A stretch of 29,953 nucleotides of DNA from Chitinophagaceae bacterium (GTDB taxonomy: Bacteria > Bacteroidota > Bacteroidia > Chitinophagales > Chitinophagaceae). A program made the position numbers and the translations under genes. Below the pieces are notes generated by a model. That model was not told the origin of the DNA and searched no databases. It saw only the letters and a program-made list of their open reading frames with translations. Shown piece by piece: positions 8,515 through 17,434 of the stretch; the first letter of the stretch is position 1, and every line of letters begins with the position of its first letter. The stretch spans positions 2,205 through 32,157 of the forward strand of contig DMPB01000177.1 of the NCBI GenBank assembly GCA_003456175.1, read 5' to 3'.

Positions 8515-9582
8515 TTATAAAATTGATTTCAGTGTGGAAGTTCCTTCCTTTAAATCAAATACACAATGCTTCTCAAAAATTTTTTTTACACTTATTGACC
8601 TACTTTTATAATCATAACCTTGCGATAAGCTTTTTTTTCTAGCTTCTAATCTTATATCATAAGCTATGTTTTTATTTAAGTTCAGAAGCATTTCAATTTG
8701 ACTTATACAGCTATTAATATCTGTATATAAAAAAATATCTTTTCCTTCTTCAAAAAAAATGCGATGTTCTGGTGTGTCTTCTGTTAACATGATACCTCCA
8801 ACAGATGGAACTTCAAAAGTTCTCATTCCATGAGAGAGTTTGTTATGCGGCCGTAAGGGGTTTAACTGCACCCTGTACTTACGTAATATGCTGTACACCT
8901 GAGGCAGGTACACAGCATCAAAACAAGTAATGTTTTTCCCCTGTAAAACTTTATGCCATCCATGTCCGTACACATCCACTTCAAAACCTGCAGCCGCTAT
9001 GGCTTTTATTAACTGAACCCTGTTTTCATCTGGGTTGCCTACAAAACAAACTTTCAATACTTCTTTGGCTTTAAGTGAGTTTTGATATTCGGCTTCAGAA
9101 ACTTCAAAACCAAATGGCAACCAGTAAACCGGTTTTTGAAGTCTTCCTTCTATTTCTTTTTTTACTTCTAGGTTATAAGTGAAATAGAAGTCATATAAGT
9201 CTATTGAATCAGTAACATTTCTATTGCCGCTACCCTTACCACTAAAGATGAATGGATTATCAGGGTTATAGTTTACCAAGTGTACATTGTACTTTTTAAT
9301 CCGCTGTAATGTTTGCGGGTAAATTTCCATCCCCTTAAATATCCAAATGAAATCAAAGTTACCTTTACTAACAAGTTCAATTAACTGTTGATTGATCTGT
9401 TTATAGTAATCAACAACACCCAGTTTAAATGCAATTTTTGAAAGAATTGAACAATTGTATTTCTCAGTAAAATAATTCTGTGCAGCAAATATTTCTACTT
9501 CAACACCCAATTCAGTTAAATGTTTGAAATAGATTTTTTCTATTGACCAAACATTATAAGACCCTACAATTAAAACCTTCAT
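8515..9582 (-). CDS. CgeB-like glycosyltransferase (GT-B, Glyco_trans_1_2 type)
   Basis: 355-residue GT-B protein. The N-terminus is a Rossmann-like MKVLIVGSYNVWS, followed by FDFIWIFKGMEIYP and VNYNPDNPF near 75-110, typical of CgeB and spore-maturation type transferases. The C-terminal domain has VCFVGNPDENR, VDVYGHGWH and the donor-site region HGMRTFEVPSVGGIMLTEDTPE (about 250-272), ending in a helical tail. It probably adds one sugar to the growing repeat; CgeB relatives use varied donors, so the sugar cannot be given. The start ATG directly abuts the stop of the FkbM-type gene. Base composition is a little less AT-rich than in the GT2 gene downstream. Confidence 0.85.
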   Translation of the reverse strand: MKVLIVGSYNVWSIEKIYFKHLTELGVEVEIFAAQNYFTEKYNCSILSKIAFKLGVVDYYKQINQQLIELVSKGNFDFIWIFKGMEIYPQTLQRIKKYNVHLVNYNPDNPFIFSGKGSGNRNVTDSIDLYDFYFTYNLEVKKEIEGRLQKPVYWLPFGFEVSEAEYQNSLKAKEVLKVCFVGNPDENRVQLIKAIAAAGFEVDVYGHGWHKVLQGKNITCFDAVYLPQVYSILRKYRVQLNPLRPHNKLSHGMRTFEVPSVGGIMLTEDTPEHRIFFEEGKDIFLYTDINSCISQIEMLLNLNKNIAYDIRLEARKKSLSQGYDYKSRSISVKKIFEKHCVFDLKEGTSTLKSIL

Positions 9583-10479
9583 CTATTGCTTTGTTTTAAG
9601 GTCTAATTGTATAAAAGGAAGTTGCTGAACATAAGGTGCTTGCGCAGCAATTAACCCATCTTCAGAAAAAGTATCTTTCATATCTGCTTCTGCAATAATG
9701 GAAAATTGGTAGCTTTTCAAAAATTCACGGCAAGCCTCATGCACTTCCTGCGAATGGGTTGATATAAATACATAACCAATCTTCTTATTATTAAAAGCAT
9801 TAACAGCACCATGCAACATTTTGTGTTCATAGCCTTGTATATCGCTATGTAACACGTGAACGAAACCAATATTTTCTGAAGCGATGATTGAATCAATCGT
9901 AACGGCAGGAACAGGGCCTTCTGTTACAGGCGTATCTGCAATAAACGCCTGAATAAACTTACCGTTCATGTTATTGAGGTTAAAATTTCTTTTACCATTA
10001 CCCATATTGAATGAGTCTGGCTCTATCATAAAATTTTTGGCAGCAGGTACACATTTATTAAACCACATTGAGTAAAAACTCCAGAATGCGCCCATCTCTA
10101 TCATAGTAGCACCATTGGGCATCAGTTTTAATACTTCTTTGAACACTCTCTCTTCCTGCGGCTCATGCACACCTTTATTTTTAAACAACATCTGGCTATA
10201 CTCCGCACCATAATAACTGCCCAGGTGAATTTTAATGCCGTTGCACAAGATCTGTTTACCTATTACAACATCACCTGCATTTTCGCAACGTGGTATATAC
10301 GCATTGTCTTTACATGCTAATACATCTGCAATGCGACTCTTCCAAACACCAGAAAGCGGATACTTCATTACATGCTTATCCATTAGCCCTGAAGAGGCAG
10401 CATAATACCCAACGAGTTGCCTTAGAAAAGGCTTGTTCTGCAAAAAATGTCTAATCCAATGTAATGAAGACCTTGTCAT
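9583..10479 (-). CDS. FkbM family SAM-dependent methyltransferase
   Basis: 298 residues. The SAM-binding motif I is MIEMGAFWSFYS at about 126-137, the acidic end of beta strand 2 is IEPDS near 152-156, and the FkbM-type motif HSDIQGYEHKML lies near 214-225. The first 100 residues form an N-terminal extension of unclear role. FkbM proteins methylate hydroxyl groups, and in polysaccharide loci they are taken to O-methylate a sugar of the repeat unit or cap its end. The ATG overlaps the end of the broken GT11 gene by four bases, so its translation may depend on reading through to that stop. That makes the upstream frameshift relevant to its expression. Target sugar unknown. Confidence 0.85.
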   Translation of the reverse strand: MTRSSLHWIRHFLQNKPFLRQLVGYYAASSGLMDKHVMKYPLSGVWKSRIADVLACKDNAYIPRCENAGDVVIGKQILCNGIKIHLGSYYGAEYSQMLFKNKGVHEPQEERVFKEVLKLMPNGATMIEMGAFWSFYSMWFNKCVPAAKNFMIEPDSFNMGNGKRNFNLNNMNGKFIQAFIADTPVTEGPVPAVTIDSIIASENIGFVHVLHSDIQGYEHKMLHGAVNAFNNKKIGYVFISTHSQEVHEACREFLKSYQFSIIAEADMKDTFSEDGLIAAQAPYVQQLPFIQLDLKTKQ

Positions 10480-11298
10480 CTTATTTGTATTATATGGTCG
10501 GGGTGTTGAATAAATTCTCCTTCACCTAAAAAAGCAGCCCAGTAACTAAATGTGCTGCCAGCAGATAGTATCATAGTTTCACTCATGCTAAGCAGGATGA
10601 GATCAACAATATCAGAGTTGCCTTCAACAAGCTCGAGGTTTGGTAAAGAAAAAATCAGTTGAAATTCTTTTTTATATCCATCAGTGAATACTGATACTTT
10701 TTTATTGCCATTAGTATTTCTCACGGCTTCTATCGATTCTAAAATAGGTTTCCGGTGTTCTTACTGCACCTACATTCTTGAAATCTTCACCCGCTTTTAA
10801 TGACCTGAAATCTCCCATTCGTATGTGAACGCCAATTTCAGGGCTTTGCTTTGATGCTAATTCACTTTTTACATTAGCAGAAAGTGACTGATGAAATAAT
10901 TCTTTCACCAGTGGCCTGTGTTGCCTCAGATCATCAAAAAAATGTTGCCAATGCGGAATAGCTGAAAACACAAATACGGTTGGTTCATTCACTACAACAG
11001 CTGAAAGCGATGGTTCAAATACTTTTTTATAACTAGCAAAAAACTTCAGCTTTAATTTTTCTACTTGTTCACCAATAATACTCTTCTGAAAAGCAAAAAA
11101 CCTCCTATACTTTCTTTTCGATTTTTCTCCACGCAGGTATGGCCCAATCTTTATTTGGTTATATCCAGTAACAACCAATGGCAGATGATTTAAATTAGCA
11201 AACACCATCGCCTTCATTAAAGAAAACAATTGGTTACCCAAACCTGCTTTTGGTAATTTACACCACACTAAAGATTTTACAACTGGATTAGAAGTCAC
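10476..11298 (-). pseudogene. GT11 alpha-1,2-fucosyltransferase-like gene broken by a frameshift
   Basis: Two frames together make one GT11 protein of about 275 residues. The first (11298 to about 10745) has KAGLGNQLFSLMKA at the N-terminus and the donor-binding HIRMGD at residues 158-163, then breaks after TPETYF and stops at TAA 10711-10713. The second frame resumes with LESIEAVRN, runs through VSVFTDG and the late conserved SAGSTFSYWAAFLG, and stops at 10476. The shift falls in a run of four A (10741-10744 on the plus strand). Two extra T on the coding strand would give TPETYFLESIEAV, matching family spacing; removing one T also restores the frame. Both halves are needed for activity, so as read the gene is inactive. 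A sequencing error or phase-variable tract cannot be excluded. Family members transfer L-fucose or related sugars. Confidence 0.85.
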
Positions 11299-12428
11299 TG
11301 AAACGTTTTGTATTGTTGTTTTTCTAAGATAGCATTCAACATTACATTGTACTCACTCTCTGCTGTAAATACGGCATCAGAGGGTGAATGTTCTTTTATA
11401 AGATTTGAATTGAAAGAATTTACATCTTTAAAATCAATCATCTTTATTGAATCTATATGATACTCTTTCTTAAACGCAGCCGATGAAACAAGTTCTTTGG
11501 GGCACCATATATCTAAACCACAGGCATAATATTCTATCAGTTTATTAGGTACACTAAGCTGCTGGTTTTCATTAATACCTTTGTATAATATTACACCGGC
11601 ATCATACTTACGTAAAATACCTGGTAACTGGTTATAAGGAACACTTTCATTGAAAATGATAAAAGGAGAATCAAGTTCTTTAAAAAACTGTTCTGCCTCT
11701 TTTGCAAGATTGTTGGAATAGATGTTCCATGTAACGGCACCATTCATTGAATGAATCCACTCAGAAAATTCCCTCACATACATCGATTCCATACCTAATG
11801 CTCCGGCAAATACGAAATGACTGATGATTTTGTTTTGAGATGATTGCTTATAATACCACGACAATGGGGGATAATTAGGCATCACTCTAAATACATCTGC
11901 TGATATGTGCGGAAATCTTTTTTTATACAATTGAAGCCTGTCTATATTAGTTTGCGAAATCCATTCAGCCTTTAACAACAACTTTTCTTCAATTCCTGTT
12001 AAGAACTGAAAATATTTTGTTCCGTCCTGCACTTCTGCATCGCTTACAAATTCGTGATGATGCATTAGCACTCGCACACTTTTATTCATTTTCAAATATG
12101 CATAAGCCGGCAGGCATGAATATGTTTCATATACTACCAATACGCTTGGCTTGTAGTATACCAAATACAAAAATGCTTTTATAAAAAATAATAGGTGGCT
12201 GGTATAACGTTGCACTCGACTTTCACAAGTTGCTGGTGATCGCCTGATTGCTATTGTTTTACTTTTATGCTGATACCAATTATTCCTGTTAATATTATCA
12301 GTTGTAAATATCCAGGTCTGTATAGATTCTTCTCGTTCAGCAAGAAAGTTGATGAGATTAATAACAGGTGGATATTTTTCCAGTGGCTGATAATGCAGTA
12401 AGGCAATTTTGGTTTTACCTCTTTCCAT
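11295..12428 (-). CDS. GT4-like (GT-B fold) glycosyltransferase
   Basis: 377 residues. The N-terminal domain has KIALLHYQPLEKYPPVINLI and a HHHEFVSDAE acceptor-side loop near 125-134. The second domain starts near 195 with MPNYPPLSWYY, then FVFAGALGMESMYVREFSEW, and includes SVPNKLIEYYACGLDIW near 310-326, the donor-binding region. The usual E-x7-E is not clear-cut, so subfamily placement is tentative. A truncated relative lies at about 14200-14870 with the same landmark motifs, showing two members of this subfamily within 4 kb. The gene overlaps the GT11 start by four bases and starts three bases after the stop of the next GT4, so it sits tightly in the operon. Substrates unknown. Confidence 0.83.
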   Translation of the reverse strand: MERGKTKIALLHYQPLEKYPPVINLINFLAEREESIQTWIFTTDNINRNNWYQHKSKTIAIRRSPATCESRVQRYTSHLLFFIKAFLYLVYYKPSVLVVYETYSCLPAYAYLKMNKSVRVLMHHHEFVSDAEVQDGTKYFQFLTGIEEKLLLKAEWISQTNIDRLQLYKKRFPHISADVFRVMPNYPPLSWYYKQSSQNKIISHFVFAGALGMESMYVREFSEWIHSMNGAVTWNIYSNNLAKEAEQFFKELDSPFIIFNESVPYNQLPGILRKYDAGVILYKGINENQQLSVPNKLIEYYACGLDIWCPKELVSSAAFKKEYHIDSIKMIDFKDVNSFNSNLIKEHSPSDAVFTAESEYNVMLNAILEKQQYKTFQ

Positions 12429-12431
12429 GTG

Positions 12432-13628
12432 TTATGAACCTTCCTGCTCCAAAGCAGCTATAATATTATCAACCGTCTTTTCTATGCTGTAATTACTGAT
12501 GATTTCTTTCGATTTTTTTCCCGCAGATATTCTTAACTGATGATCCTGCAACAACTGCTGTATACAAAATGTTAGTTGTTCAATATCACCTTCAGGAAAA
12601 CTATAACCATTTACACCCTGCTCTACCAGGTCGTAACTGGAGCCACATGTTTCTGAAACAACTACAGGCAATGCAAAATTCATTGCTTCATTTACAGATA
12701 AGCCCCATGTTTCGCCCATGCCTGAGCACATAACAAATATATCGGCTGCAGAATAGTATTTTGAAATTTCTGTCTGGTTTACAAAACCGGTAAGCAAAAT
12801 ATTATGCAGGTTATTCTCTTTGATATAAGATTCCATTTGCGGCCTCAGTTCGCCTTCACCCAGCATCACAAGAAATGCACTTTTGTTACCGAGTGCATGA
12901 AATGCTTTTAGTAAATCAAGTGGTCTTTTCTTCTCAATATATTTTCCGCAAAAAAGTATCGTTGTACTTTGCAATGGAATGTTGAGTGCCTGTCTTAAAC
13001 TTTCTTTTTCATCTTTATATTTTTCATATTCAGCATTAAAAAAGATGTTATCTACAGCATATGGCGTAAATACCAACCTATCGTCTGACACACCATAATG
13101 TGTAAAGAAATCATGGCTTTGATTGCCTATGTAAAGACATTTATTTACAAAAAATTTAAAGAGTAGATTCTTGAAAAGGAAATTTTTTACAAGCTTCACC
13201 TTCCTGCTCTTATTCAACTCCTGGTTTAAAGGATTTTCAGCCCTCAGCCACACTTTCTTTCCGAATAATTTTGCAGCAATCATCACCATCCAGAATGAAC
13301 TGTATGACCATCCATTTACCAATACGACTTTTGATGGGCTCTTCCTGATGACTTTAAATACACCAGGATTAAACACATCCCAAAAATTATTATCTCTTAC
13401 ACTTCTGTTAACATAATTCTTAAGAAATGTATGCTGGTAACCTTCTGTTAACGGAACATCCCATTGTATTTTCTGGTTAAAGCCTTTGTCAAAAAAAACT
13501 TTATTCTCTCCACCGGAAAAATAATACACATGCAAGTCACTTTTCTTTGAGAGTAATCGAAGCATGGGTGAAAAATATTGAATAGGGTGACTATTATAAT
13601 AATCAATTTTCAGATCTTTAATATCCAT
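12432..13628 (-). CDS. GT4 family glycosyltransferase
   Basis: 398-residue GT-B enzyme with a complete family pattern. The N-terminus (residues 1-35) contains YYNSHPIQYFSPMLRLL. LVNGWSYSSFW near 103-113 and WLRAENPLN near 127-135 belong to the acceptor domain. The donor domain starts with ILFCGKYIEKKRPLDLLKAF at 224-243, followed by VMLGEGELRPQ and GFVNQTEISKYYSAADIFV. The E-x7-E motif is in GETWGLSVNEA (Glu306 and Glu314). It would add one sugar at the cytoplasmic face. Its ATG is 43 bases downstream of the stop of a truncated GT2 remnant. No deletion or frameshift is visible. Confidence 0.92.
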   Translation of the reverse strand: MDIKDLKIDYYNSHPIQYFSPMLRLLSKKSDLHVYYFSGGENKVFFDKGFNQKIQWDVPLTEGYQHTFLKNYVNRSVRDNNFWDVFNPGVFKVIRKSPSKVVLVNGWSYSSFWMVMIAAKLFGKKVWLRAENPLNQELNKSRKVKLVKNFLFKNLLFKFFVNKCLYIGNQSHDFFTHYGVSDDRLVFTPYAVDNIFFNAEYEKYKDEKESLRQALNIPLQSTTILFCGKYIEKKRPLDLLKAFHALGNKSAFLVMLGEGELRPQMESYIKENNLHNILLTGFVNQTEISKYYSAADIFVMCSGMGETWGLSVNEAMNFALPVVVSETCGSSYDLVEQGVNGYSFPEGDIEQLTFCIQQLLQDHQLRISAGKKSKEIISNYSIEKTVDNIIAALEQEGS

Positions 13629-13671
13629 ACACCTATTTACGTACTATGAAAATGAATTTACTCTTTAAAGT

Positions 13672-14220
13672 CTATGAAATTGCTTGCATGAATTTATTTG
13701 AAAGTAAATTTTTAATACTCCGAAGACGCATAGCCAATTTAAAACCAAATTGATTTGCTACAAAACTGAAAACACTTGGTTCAATCAATTTAAGCTTTGT
13801 AATACCTACACTACTTAATTCTTGCCTAATCATTACATCAATAATCGGGTATTCGGCAGCGTACTGATACATGAGGTTTGCAAGTTGATTTGAATATAAT
13901 TCTTTTGTAATTTCATCTTTTTGCATTTTAAATATATAATCAAATTTGGTTTGGGTTGTTTTGTATGCTCCAATTGCATGTTTCAGGCTTCTTTTTTTTG
14001 AAAGGGAATCATAGTCTGAAACTTTCCGATAATAATTGAACCCATTAGTAAAAAAGATTTTTGATGCGTTAATTAAAGCTCTAGCAAAATATTCAGCATC
14101 TTCATCAGGTGATGGTGAGAGTGATATGTCCCAGCCTCCAATTTTTAAAGCTAATTCTTTTGAAATCAAATATGCATTAGGGTGTACCATACCTACTTTT
14201 CCCTTTAACCCATTCAGCAA
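13672..14220 (-). pseudogene. C-terminal remnant of a GT2 glycosyltransferase
   Basis: An open frame of 182 codons whose only starts are non-ATG (TTG at 14220) or internal. From GMVHPNAYLISKELALKIGGWD through SPSPDEDAEYFARAL and YYRKVSDYDSLSKK it matches the acceptor-side and C-terminal half of GT2 enzymes. The N-terminal nucleotide-binding half, with the VNDGS and DXD motifs, is missing. Upstream DNA instead encodes the decayed start of a different, GT4-type gene, in another frame, with the join near 14200-14220. The best explanation is a deletion that removed the 3' half of one gene and the 5' half of the next. The remaining piece cannot be a working transferase by itself. Translation from the TTG is possible but unsupported. 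Confidence 0.8.
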
Positions 14221-14870
14221 TTTCTCTCACATACATCGTATCTAAATCTAATGCTCCAATATATACCAGTCTCAGAGGTGTACTTTTAATTAATCTTATT
14301 TATGATTGCAGCGACCAATTAATAGGAGGGTAATTTGGAAAAACAATTGTTCGATTGGAAAACCAGTGTGCTGTATAAACTCATTAAGCCTATAAGTATT
14401 TGTGTGCGATATGCAACATATATATTTATGGCACCGAAGCTCTTTAAAATAAAGCCATTTTGTTAATTTCATACCATTCATATATTCATTGGTACTTGTA
14501 AACTCATGATAATGACAAAAGAGCTTAGTTTTTATACCAATAATTTTACCAATTCTCACATATAAATATATTGGAAAAAAGGAGTTGGTTTCAAAGTAAA
14601 GAATACGCTTAGGTCTATTGATAAAAAGTTTTAGTGTCGCAAATGCATAAAAAATAAAATAATTTAATAATCTCAAGTATCTATTATCATAGTTAGATGT
14701 TCCAATTCTAACTATTTTTACACATGAATTAGTTCGAAATAAGTTAAATTTTTTAGGAGGATATGATGTAAAAACTACTACTTTAATTTTTTCTTGTTCA
14801 AGTAGTTTGATAAAATTCATGACAGAGGGGTATATTTCCACTGCGCTAAAATGAATTAACACAATTTCAT
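14200..14870 (-). pseudogene. N-terminal remnant of a GT4-like glycosyltransferase, frameshifted and truncated
   Basis: This resembles the 11295-12428 protein along its first half: LIHFSAVEIYPSVMNFI against LLHYQPLEKYPPVINLI, YFETNSFFPIYLYVR against VYETYSCLPAYAYLK, and HYHEFTS against HHHEFVS. Three lesions are visible. First, the likely ATG at 14870 is out of frame; one more A would give MKIVLIHFSAVEIYP. Second, one T is missing from the run at 14339-14343, after which PNYPPINW continues in the next frame. Third, an in-frame TAA lies at 14300-14302. Beyond the stop the homology goes on (LVYIGALDLDTMYVREIAEW) to about 14205, where it ends abruptly at the GT2 remnant. The donor domain is absent. 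The longest open part (14862-14296, GTG start) encodes 188 residues. Confidence 0.82.
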
Positions 14871-14974
14871 TTTTTTAACCAAACGTTTAGCATAATGTCT
14901 CATGAAAAAATTTTTTCAATTAAATTTAACTTTTTGATGTAAGTGTTTTCATTAGTAAAATGTATACGTTCATT

Positions 14975-16354
14975 TTAAACTTCTTGAGCATTAAATCTAT
15001 CAAGATTGCAAACCACAGTTTTAAACAAATTAGCCAATTCTAATGACAACTGTTTTCTTTCAAATTTAGCTAAATAATTTATGTCAGGTTTAAAATTAGC
15101 CCCATTTGTTAGTAAGTTAACTATTGATGAAACAGATGTACTGATATCATCAGGATCGCATACAATACCAATGCCACTTTTTTCTATGAAGTCTTTTTGA
15201 ATACCCTTTGTTACAAATCCTAAAACCGGCTTGCCAGATACGACATAATCAAAAATCTTAGATGGTAAACAAAAATGTTCTCCATTTTCTATTTTTTCGG
15301 ATGTCGCAAGTAGGATATCAAAATTTTTTTGAAGTTCAATAGATCGCTTTTGATTTACAAAACCATGTGAGGTAAAACATGATTGTAAATCAAACTCAAT
15401 AAGCATTTCATCGAGCCAGTTTGGTTTTTTTCCAATAAATTCAATACGAATCTTCGTTCCAATTTCCGGATAGTGTTTTCGAATATAGGAGACAGTTCGA
15501 AAAAAAAAGTAAGGAGACCTATAAAGCCAATCAGATTTAACCGTAACAAACTGTATCATTTCATGAGGTCTTTTTTCCCACCATTTTTTATAAAAATTAT
15601 TTCTATTTTTTGGATCATAATAAAATGAACCCACATAACCAATAATTACTTCACTAGTTCTAGAATTGAAAGAAAATGGAATGATTTTTTCTAAACTCAT
15701 ATCAAATCCATTAGGAATATAATGAACCTTATTTTCAGATAAGCTTGCGTGAGATTTTGTAATAATACTCTTCATTTGTGGTGTTACTACAACTATCGCT
15801 TTCGCCTGTTTAAAAATTCTCTCTTCAGCTTTTTTAGTTAGAAAATAATGAATCCAGCTTTTGTGGGGGCCAATACACCAATGTAGCCATAAATCCCTCA
15901 TGTCAAGTATCAAAGGAAGATTAAACTTTTTAGATATCTTAACTGCTAAGCCACCTGTGGAAAACGGAGGCAAAGATGTATATATGGCTGCAGGTTGATG
16001 CTTTTCGATTATCGGACCTATAGCAGTTTTCAGAAATGGCCACCACCTTTTTCCTAGGGAATCTTTTATACTAAAAAATATATTGATAAAATCACTCAAC
16101 TTTCCAAACGGTGCATCGGAATTTGATTTGCATGGAATTCTATAAATATTAATGTCCGAAGGAATCTCTTTTAAAAGGCTATCGTCAATAGGAGCATTAA
16201 AAAATGTGCTAGCTTGCTCAACTTTTAGAGTAACTATCACGGGCTCAATAGCAAAAGAGGAAATATATTTTACGAACTTGAGTGTTCTGAAGTTACCTGT
16301 TGTATTTACTGGTGCAAACTCCATTACTAAGAACAAGACTTTAATCTTTTCCAA
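14975..16354 (-). CDS. GT4 family glycosyltransferase
   Basis: 459-residue GT-B transferase. The N-terminus reads VLFLVMEFAPVNTTGNFRTLKFVKYI, typical of the subgroup whose acceptor domain begins with a PP or APV-x-G loop. LPLILDMRDLW near 148-158 and AIVVVTPQMKSIITKS near 185-200 follow. The donor domain begins around 235 (EVIIGYVGSFYYD) and includes the nucleotide-site region GEHFCLPSKIFDYVVSGKPVLG around 360-382, where the classical E-x7-E is modified. This is longer than most GT4 proteins (350-420), mainly through the middle insertion. The start follows the stop of the 2-epimerase gene by three bases, so the two are probably coupled. Beyond its stop, 104 bases of AT-rich spacer lead to the GT4/GT2 scar. 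Donor unknown. Confidence 0.87.
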   Translation of the reverse strand: MEKIKVLFLVMEFAPVNTTGNFRTLKFVKYISSFAIEPVIVTLKVEQASTFFNAPIDDSLLKEIPSDINIYRIPCKSNSDAPFGKLSDFINIFFSIKDSLGKRWWPFLKTAIGPIIEKHQPAAIYTSLPPFSTGGLAVKISKKFNLPLILDMRDLWLHWCIGPHKSWIHYFLTKKAEERIFKQAKAIVVVTPQMKSIITKSHASLSENKVHYIPNGFDMSLEKIIPFSFNSRTSEVIIGYVGSFYYDPKNRNNFYKKWWEKRPHEMIQFVTVKSDWLYRSPYFFFRTVSYIRKHYPEIGTKIRIEFIGKKPNWLDEMLIEFDLQSCFTSHGFVNQKRSIELQKNFDILLATSEKIENGEHFCLPSKIFDYVVSGKPVLGFVTKGIQKDFIEKSGIGIVCDPDDISTSVSSIVNLLTNGANFKPDINYLAKFERKQLSLELANLFKTVVCNLDRFNAQEV

Positions 16355-16357
16355 GAG

Positions 16358-17434
16358 CTAAGGCATTTTTTTAAATTCATTAATTATTGCTTCTGAAATA
16401 TAACTTGTGGTATTTCCATCTCCATATAGAGGTTTCCATGTATTAGTTTGTACAGTAGTTTCAATAGCTGCTTTTATAGAAACTGCGGATACATCAGTTA
16501 ATATATTCCATTTATTCTCAAGTGTTTCAATCCATTCTGTCTCAGGCCGTATAGTAATACAGGGTCTTTTTGCCCAGTAAGCTTCTTTTTGAAGCCCCCC
16601 TGAGTCAGTTATAACCTTTTTACATCCGTTCAGAACTGCCAGCATTTCGAAATACGAGAATGGTGGAAATAAATAAACATTATTTGGAATGACAAGTGAT
16701 TCTAGTATCCTTCGATTTCTTGGATGTATAGGCCAAACAATAGGATCATCAATTATTGACAAAGCAGATAAAATATTCTGCAAAGCTTTTTTATTATCTG
16801 TATTTGCAGGTCGGTGAATTGTAAGCAAATGATATTTGCCGATAATATGCTCAGGCAATAATGATTGGATATTAATATTGTTTTGAGCAAAAATATAATA
16901 AGAATCAAATGCGTCTAACATGATATCCCCTGTAACAAAAACATTCTCCGTAATTCCTTCAAGCTGCAATTGATACTTTCCTTCATCACTAGAACAAAAA
17001 AGCATGGAAGAAATATGATCAGTAACAATCCGATTCACTTCTTCAGGCATAGTTCTGTTAAAGCTCCTTAGTCCAGCTTCAACATGAATTACAGGTATGT
17101 TCAATTTAGCTGCAACAAGTGCGCCAGCGAGAGTACTATTTGTGTCACCATAGACCAAAACGAAATCAGGAATTTCTTTCTGGATAATTTCCTCTATTGC
17201 TATCATCATTCTGCCCGTCTGGTTACCATGAGTACCTCCTCCAATTTCAAGCATATAATTAGGCTTAGCTATATTCATCTGAGTAAAAAACACATCACTC
17301 ATGTTTGAATCATAATGTTGGCCGGTATGTATAGTAATTAAATCGAAAATATCCTTTGCTTTCAACTCAAAAGCAGCATGCTTGATAAACTGTGGTCTTG
17401 CACCAATTACTATAACAATTCGAGGTTTATTCAT
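16358..17434 (-). CDS. wbpI: Non-hydrolysing UDP-HexNAc 2-epimerase (WbpI/WecB family)
   Basis: 358 residues, standard family length. The key motifs are present: GARPQFIK at 11-18, HTGQHYD at 36-42, YGDTNST with Asp97, HVEAGLRS with Glu119, MPEEVNR with Glu131-132, TIHRPANTD with His207, and SDSGGLQKEA near 288-297. These match the catalytic Asp, Glu, Glu and His of WecB. WecB converts UDP-GlcNAc to UDP-ManNAc, while WbpI acts on the 2,3-diacetamido-uronic acid analogue. Sequence alone does not separate them here. I favour WbpI because WbpB-, WbpD-, WbpG-, HisH2- and HisF2-like genes share the locus, and no UDP-ManNAc dehydrogenase (WecC) is seen. Its ATG overlaps the wbpG stop by four bases. 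Confidence 0.88.
   Translation of the reverse strand: MNKPRIVIVIGARPQFIKHAAFELKAKDIFDLITIHTGQHYDSNMSDVFFTQMNIAKPNYMLEIGGGTHGNQTGRMMIAIEEIIQKEIPDFVLVYGDTNSTLAGALVAAKLNIPVIHVEAGLRSFNRTMPEEVNRIVTDHISSMLFCSSDEGKYQLQLEGITENVFVTGDIMLDAFDSYYIFAQNNINIQSLLPEHIIGKYHLLTIHRPANTDNKKALQNILSALSIIDDPIVWPIHPRNRRILESLVIPNNVYLFPPFSYFEMLAVLNGCKKVITDSGGLQKEAYWAKRPCITIRPETEWIETLENKWNILTDVSAVSIKAAIETTVQTNTWKPLYGDGNTTSYISEAIINEFKKMP

Noticed and set aside
10476..10724. An independent 82-residue gene starting at GTG 10724
   Set aside because: It is the C-terminal part of GT11, joined in sequence logic to the preceding frame; it has no function alone.
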